DNA of 32,864 nucleotides from NCBI GenBank assembly GCA_024222685.1, contig JAAEOZ010000343.1, forward strand, positions 1-32,864, read 5' to 3'. The number at the start of each line of letters is the position of its first letter. Within the stretch, counting starts at the first letter, position 1. Made by a program: the position numbers and the translations under genes. This DNA is from Gammaproteobacteria bacterium (GTDB lineage Bacteria > Pseudomonadota > Gammaproteobacteria > GCA-001735895). The notes under the pieces were generated by a model, which had not been told where the DNA came from, did not search any database, and saw only the letters and a list, made by a program, of their open reading frames with translations. Of the stretch, positions 28,941-32,864 are shown piece after piece.

Positions 28941-30246
28941 CCAGAGTTTCTACGCGAATACGATGTATATCTCCATGGACGGTTTCCAGCGCCGAAATAC
29001 TTTCAATCGCCCGGTTCATTTGCTTCTCAAAGATCTTCTGAGTAAGCATAATAATTGTTGCCTGGGTCACACCGATTTCAGGTTCCTTTTGCAGGATGGC
29101 TTCGATCGAAATCTGATTTTCACCCATAATACGTGTGATATCAGCCATAACACCTGGAATATCGTCGACACGCATTCGAATATAGTAAGCCGTATGGACT
29201 TCAGTAATAGGCACAATCGGCAGATCAACTATCTGGTCTGCCTGAAATGCCAGGTGAGGGACACGATTAAGCGGATCTGTAGTAATTGATCTGGCTACAT
29301 CAATAATATCGGCTATGACTGCCGATGCTGTCGGATCGGCCCCTGCCCCTGGCCCATAATATAGCGATGGGCCCAGCTTATCGGCTTTGATCAGTACCGC
29401 ATTCATCACACCGTCGACATTGGCTATGAGACGTTTTTCCGGTATTAAAGTTGGATGAACACGCATTTCGACGCCTTTCTCGCCATTTCTGGCGATGCCA
29501 AGGTGCTTGATACGATACCCCAGTTGAGCTGCATAAACGACATCGTCTGTCGATATTGCACTGATACCTTCGGTATAAACCGAGTCAAACTGTAGCGGAA
29601 TTCCAAACGCCAGTGACGATAATATACAGAGTTTATGTGCCGCATCGATACCTTCGACATCAAAAGTCGGGTCTGCTTCTGCATATCCCAATGCCTGCGC
29701 TTCACGTAATACCTCAGCAAAATCACGTCCCTTATCTCGCATTTCGGTAAGAATAAAATTCCCGGTGCCATTGATAATGCCTGCCAGCCACTCAATACGG
29801 TTTGCACTGAGGCCTTCACGGATCGATTTAATAATCGGGATGCCTCCTGCTACTGCTGCCTCAAAAGCTACTGTGACGCCTTTATCCTGGGCTGCTGCAA
29901 AGATCTCATTTCCATGTGAAGCGACTAATGCCTTGTTTGCTGTAACAACATACTTGCCATTTTCAATGGCCCTCATGACCAGTTGTAGCGCCGGATCATA
30001 GCCGCCGATCAACTCGATTACGACATCTACCTCCGGGTTATCGACTACTTCAAATGGATTATCAGTCAGTACGATATTCTCGTTGCCCTGCGGCATTCCC
30101 AGGTTAATATCCCGTCGCGATGCATGCACTATCTCAATTTCGCGTCCAGCTCGACGTGCAATTTCCAGGGCATTATTTTTCAGAACCCGTGCAGTACTAG
30201 CACCGACTGTTCCAACGCCAATCAAACCAAGCTTCACCGGTTTCAA
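28930..30246 (-). CDS. hom: Homoserine dehydrogenase Hom
   Basis: Hom reduces aspartate semialdehyde to homoserine with NAD(P)H, the branch point to threonine, methionine and isoleucine. It is monofunctional, not fused to aspartokinase. The Rossmann motif GVGTVG lies at the N-terminus, NKALVASHG marks the catalytic lysine region, GGIPIIKSIREGL and GIINGTGNFIL mark the active site, and a C-terminal ACT domain (about 350-430) with VDDIPGVMADITRIM gives threonine feedback control. The frame is open to an ATG at 30291, but I chose TTG 30246 (MKPVKLGLIG, 438 residues) because GGAG lies 7 nt upstream and Hom proteins begin this way. It leads an overlapping trio with the acetyltransferase and exporter. 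Confidence 0.95.
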   Translation of the reverse strand: MKPVKLGLIGVGTVGASTARVLKNNALEIARRAGREIEIVHASRRDINLGMPQGNENIVLTDNPFEVVDNPEVDVVIELIGGYDPALQLVMRAIENGKYVVTANKALVASHGNEIFAAAQDKGVTVAFEAAVAGGIPIIKSIREGLSANRIEWLAGIINGTGNFILTEMRDKGRDFAEVLREAQALGYAEADPTFDVEGIDAAHKLCILSSLAFGIPLQFDSVYTEGISAISTDDVVYAAQLGYRIKHLGIARNGEKGVEMRVHPTLIPEKRLIANVDGVMNAVLIKADKLGPSLYYGPGAGADPTASAVIADIIDVARSITTDPLNRVPHLAFQADQIVDLPIVPITEVHTAYYIRMRVDDIPGVMADITRIMGENQISIEAILQKEPEIGVTQATIIMLTQKIFEKQMNRAIESISALETVHGDIHRIRVETLDAD

Positions 30247-30253
30247 TTCAGGT

Positions 30254-30257
30254 CTCC
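30254..30257 (-). promoter_or_regulatory. Shine-Dalgarno site deciding the TTG start of hom
   Basis: GGAG on the minus strand lies 7 nt before TTG 30246, whereas ATG 30291 has no such site and would add 15 residues absent from typical homoserine dehydrogenases. Confidence 0.65.
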
Positions 30258-30343
30258 AGAATATTAAAAGAGGGAAATTTCGAACGCGCAACGATAAGTA
30301 ATGTATACCCGACTGTCAATCATAAGCGCTGTTATAGAGTCAT

Positions 30344-30372
30344 TTGATCGATTAAAAAAATTGCATTATGCT
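30344..30372 (+). promoter_or_regulatory. Candidate promoter of the Mth938-like gene
   Basis: TTGATC (30344-30349) and TATGCT (30367-30372) are 17 nt apart. The upstream ATG at 30368 lies inside the -10 box, and the predicted transcription start falls at about 30380, the base of the second in-frame ATG. If right, the mRNA is leaderless. Confidence 0.4.
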
Positions 30373-30379
30373 GCACCGC

Positions 30380-30769
30380 ATGCCGCTTACCGAAGACATC
30401 ATCAGTAGCCGATATCAAATAACCGGTTACCAGGCCGATGCCGTTATTATTAACGAGAAAGAATATCGCAGCAGTCTGATTCTATCCGCAGATACGCTTA
30501 CCTGCCCCTGGTCGGTTGAATCTGTAAACGATTTAAACAATGAGAATCTGCAGCCATTGTTTGAATTTAATGCTGATGTTGTATTACTCGGGACCGGACA
30601 GATCCAACAATTTCCCTCTGCTCAGATCATGGGGCTTTTCGGTCAACAGGGGACTGGCCTGGAAGTCATGGACAATGGCGCACTATGCCGTACGTTTAAT
30701 ATACTGGTTGCGGAAGACAGGGCGGTAGTGGCGGCGATTCTGCTGAATGGAGGTAGCCCATATCTCTAA
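30380..30769 (+). CDS. Mth938-like domain protein (DUF498)
   Basis: A small cytosolic protein of the Mth938/DUF498 family, whose human member NDUFAF3 assists assembly of respiratory complex I; the bacterial role is not established. Family traits are the central VVLLGTGQIQQFP, the GTGLEVMDNGALCRTFNILVAEDR segment (broken here by no indel) and the terminal hydrophobic strand VVAAILLNGG. I chose ATG 30380 (129 residues) over ATG 30368 because the latter sits within a likely -10 box. It is divergent from hom and converges on the AT-rich unknown gene with 9 nt between stops. Confidence 0.85.
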   Translation: MPLTEDIISSRYQITGYQADAVIINEKEYRSSLILSADTLTCPWSVESVNDLNNENLQPLFEFNADVVLLGTGQIQQFPSAQIMGLFGQQGTGLEVMDNGALCRTFNILVAEDRAVVAAILLNGGSPYL

Positions 30770-30778
30770 ACTATATTT

Positions 30779-32260
30779 TCACTTTAAAACGGTCAAAAAA
30801 TCTGAATCTGACAAATAGTCTTTAAAATCTGGGTCTTCCTTAAATTCTTCTACTTTTTTACCACTCAGCAGGGCGTATTTAGTAGCTAACAACAAGTTCC
30901 TTTTGTCATGTTCTATGGCATAGTATCCCGCCAGATTAAACAATAAGTATGAATGGTTTACTGTAGTCATATCAAAATCTCTCCCAAGAATTCTATCCTG
31001 AATCCTCTGGAAAATATCTTCTCTATTTTGATCTACAGCTAGAACCATAGCATTACTTGCTACGTCCAGGCTTTTCCGACTCAAACCAGCATAAGGAATT
31101 ACATTTTCGACATAGCTATTGAATATTTCTTCAGCCAGCACGTAATCACTCACTTTTAACCTACTTACTAGAAGTTTCGTCGTATAGTCGGCCATTTCAT
31201 ATTTAAATTCTCTGACTAAAGAATTGTTTATTACTTTCTTACTTAAAGATTCAAGAAAAGCTTTTACCCGATTTCTGTCAAGAAGAGCTTTTTCATAATT
31301 TTCACGGATACTTTCAATAAATTGATCATACCGAATAAATTCATTTTCTGGCTCAATAACATCTGTTTGAATTTGGTCTAGTTTGTTGCGCACTAGATAT
31401 AGTCCATTATTATTGTCATAGTTCATAGGATCCAAAATTCTTAACATTGCCAACTCTGAACCTTCACTAACTGGGGGGGAAAATACCTGTATGTAAGCCC
31501 AGTACTTACTAATTCTAAAAATGGCCTTTTCAGTTGTTAATCTAAATTTTAAAGTTTCATTCCTGTGTTTAAATGAAAAGTATCCTGTGCCCTCGTAATA
31601 AGTTGGAATCTGAGGTAGATAAACAGTTATATCAGAATGCGCTTCTCTTTTACTGAAATCGTCCAGCCTTACAATATTCCCTTTGTTCCGCCAGTCATAG
31701 CCGTATGATAGCTGCACTTCCCTGTGCCCTTTTAGAGCAACAAGATTCTCTTCTTTATTTTGGTGTGTGCCTGAAAACTTCTCTAATACATCTCTCTGTC
31801 CAAGAGCCGAGTTTACCCCAGAAATATCAGGATCGGATTCAACGAAAAACCACTTCCCTCTAGATTTAAAATAAAGCTCATGATGACAACCTTGGCCAAA
31901 ATCTTCAAAAAAACTAGACCTTTCATATAGAAGGTACAAATAATTATAAATTTCTTTCGAATTCATTTTTTGAGCGATGAACAGGTCTCTCAAGTTCTTA
32001 ACCCGTAGATTTTTTTCCTTTAATTGTCCGTTTTTCAACAAATCTCTTATATTGTCTGCACTGAAATACTCGGTTAGATTTCCATTCGAATCTATAGCGT
32101 AAGAGCTTCTAGAATTAGAAATTACAAACCGCCGTCTTTGCCTGTCCCATGCCAAATCACCCTCAAGACTGAAATTATTTTGCACAAGTTTGAGTAATTT
32201 GTAGTTCTCAGACGTAATTTCACCTTTTAAATCTTTGTATTGATCCATGTCAGCAGTCAA
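30779..32260 (-). CDS. AT-rich gene of unknown function, possible 3' part of a frameshifted gene
   Basis: I do not recognise this protein of about 490 residues. It is charged and rich in Asn, Lys, Tyr and Phe, with no clear signal peptide or membrane helix. The N-terminal 300 residues look like mixed alpha/beta; from about 310 on it seems all helical, and the end (NLAGYYAIEHDKRNLLLATKYALLSG ... DPDFKDYL) resembles TPR-like helices. Its codon use is visibly more AT-rich than its neighbours, suggesting acquisition. I chose TTG 32260 because GGGGAGG lies 5 nt upstream; ATG 32248 and GTG 32293 are alternatives. A different frame just upstream reads as plausible protein up to a T7 run and would join this one after a single-base shift. 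Confidence 0.7.
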   Translation of the reverse strand: MTADMDQYKDLKGEITSENYKLLKLVQNNFSLEGDLAWDRQRRRFVISNSRSSYAIDSNGNLTEYFSADNIRDLLKNGQLKEKNLRVKNLRDLFIAQKMNSKEIYNYLYLLYERSSFFEDFGQGCHHELYFKSRGKWFFVESDPDISGVNSALGQRDVLEKFSGTHQNKEENLVALKGHREVQLSYGYDWRNKGNIVRLDDFSKREAHSDITVYLPQIPTYYEGTGYFSFKHRNETLKFRLTTEKAIFRISKYWAYIQVFSPPVSEGSELAMLRILDPMNYDNNNGLYLVRNKLDQIQTDVIEPENEFIRYDQFIESIRENYEKALLDRNRVKAFLESLSKKVINNSLVREFKYEMADYTTKLLVSRLKVSDYVLAEEIFNSYVENVIPYAGLSRKSLDVASNAMVLAVDQNREDIFQRIQDRILGRDFDMTTVNHSYLLFNLAGYYAIEHDKRNLLLATKYALLSGKKVEEFKEDPDFKDYLSDSDFLTVLK

Positions 32261-32430
32261 ATGCGCCTCCCCAAAAAAACGTAATAAAAGCACCTTGCGT
32301 ACACATTCCCCTCCAGTCCTGGAAAATTAGCTGGATCAGTATAATCATCTTTCAGCTTAACGAGCACTTTTTGGATTTCCTGTCTTTGGTCGAACACCTG
32401 AATATGGTTGCAGCGTGCTTTGCCAGCAGT
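32257..32430 (-). pseudogene. Likely 5' coding segment of the unknown gene, out of frame
   Basis: This minus-strand frame is open from after TGA 32433-32431 to TGA 32259-32257. From GTG 32397 it reads 46 residues, including KLKDDYTDPANFPGLEG and NVYARCFYYVFLG, then stops just past a run of seven T (32279-32273). Adding one T to the run, or slipping back one base on T TTT TTG, carries the reading into the 490-residue frame as CFYYVFFGEAHLTADM. It is therefore either the true start of that gene split by an indel, a programmed frameshift, or a small coupled gene whose stop overlaps the next TTG start (TTGA). No good ribosome site precedes GTG 32397. Confidence 0.5.
32266..32272 (-). promoter_or_regulatory. 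Strong Shine-Dalgarno-like site
   Basis: GGGGAGG lies 5 nt before TTG 32260 and directly after the T7 run. It supports initiation at TTG 32260, 17 nt before the ATG at 32248. It may instead be just coding sequence if the frames are joined. Confidence 0.45.
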
Positions 32431-32574
32431 TCAATTTATTAATAATAAATTCGTACCGTTTATTAACTGAAATTGGACTTATGAGTTGAATTTTCAGTAG
32501 ATGACATTTATTTGTTTGTTGCAGTCTTTGTGTTAGTTTGCAAACGCCTGAACTTCGATAAATATATAACGGCA

Positions 32575-32864
32575 ATGTTGCAACATATTCTCAATAGCCT
32601 TTCATTGGGTCGGCAGGATGAAGGCGATAAAATCGATGAGAGCTGTTTATCGGTGGTGGGGAGTGGCTACTTACCTTCCTGTTTCGAGACAACTCGACTG
32701 GCAACCTGCTCAATCATGGCAGCGGCGATATCTCTTTCAAAATTATCTAAACTCTGTGAAAACGGATCGAGCGGGCAGATTCAGGTTAATCGAAGATTGG
32801 CGTCACTCTGGTTTGACCAGAGTATCGTACCCGATGGTTGGCAATTACCCCCAATGTGGGATGA
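32575..32864 (+). CDS. Family III CoA-transferase (CaiB/BaiF-like), N-terminal part
   Basis: An open frame from ATG 32575 runs off the window edge after 96 codons. Recognisable features are LPSCFETTRLATCSIMAAA near residue 33 and the segment VNRRLASLWFDQSIVPDGW-LPP-WD, which matches the N-terminal region of many family III CoA-transferases, ahead of the first large Rossmann-like domain. Such enzymes move CoA between carboxylic acids, often in fatty-acid, carnitine or steroid breakdown; the substrate cannot be told from this part. No good Shine-Dalgarno site is seen; TATATA at 32563-32568 is only 6 nt from the ATG, which would leave almost no leader. The 3' part lies outside the window. Confidence 0.7.
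   Translation, partial: MLQHILNSLSLGRQDEGDKIDESCLSVVGSGYLPSCFETTRLATCSIMAAAISLSKLSKLCENGSSGQIQVNRRLASLWFDQSIVPDGWQLPPMWD

Noticed and set aside
32357-32575. A 72-codon minus-strand open frame upstream of the unknown gene
   Set aside because: It starts on the opposite strand of the CoA-transferase ATG, has no ribosome site, and its composition does not look like protein. Its frame does not connect to the unknown gene.

Overview
This window looks like chromosomal DNA of a moderate-GC gammaproteobacterium. Two blocks support that: smc-zipA-ligA, and rlmN-pilF-rodZ-hisS-yfgM-bamB-der, an order typical of Pseudomonas-like and marine gammaproteobacteria. The presence of smc (not mukB) and a type IV pilus pilotin fits the same group. 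A SoxB thiosulfohydrolase, a CysZ sulfate permease and a c-type cytochrome lipoprotein suggest a respiring organism that may oxidise reduced sulfur, although no other sox gene is in view. I see no rRNA, tRNA, CRISPR array, insertion sequence or phage gene.

Layout. 1-2177 (+): a large lipoprotein with three haem-attachment motifs, two of unusual CX3CH spacing. 9667-2264 (-): a tight run smc, zipA, ligA, a small membrane protein, msrB, cyaY. 9871-11569 (+): a periplasmic thioredoxin-like protein, queF and cysZ. 13666-11564 (-): a HupE/UreJ-like membrane protein and an atypical metallophosphoesterase. 13703-16521 (+): soxB and an M23 peptidase, each with a TATAAT box in front. 17931-16522 (-): an orphan ParA ATPase and a YfaZ-type outer-membrane protein. 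25483-18096 (-): rlmN to der, with gaps of 28 nt or less or overlaps throughout. 25751-27235 (+): thrC behind a good sigma-70 promoter. 30246-27232 (-): hom, an ArsN2-like acetyltransferase and a Bcr/CflA exporter, all overlapping. 30380-30769 (+): a Mth938-like protein. 32430-30779 (-): an AT-rich gene of unknown function whose 5' end looks frameshifted at a T7 run. 32575-32864 (+): the start of a CoA-transferase cut by the window edge.

How the genes work together. Most of the window is housekeeping: chromosome organisation, division and DNA ligation; outer-membrane assembly, cell shape and pilus assembly; tRNA charging, rRNA methylation and ribosome assembly; and homoserine and threonine synthesis. 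Accessory or less understood parts are the SoxB/HupE/metallophosphoesterase locus, the CX3CH cytochrome, the hom-acetyltransferase-exporter operon and the AT-rich unknown gene. Convergent neighbours are packed very tightly: four of five convergent junctions overlap, abut or lie 9 nt apart. All calls come from reading the sequence; no database search was run.
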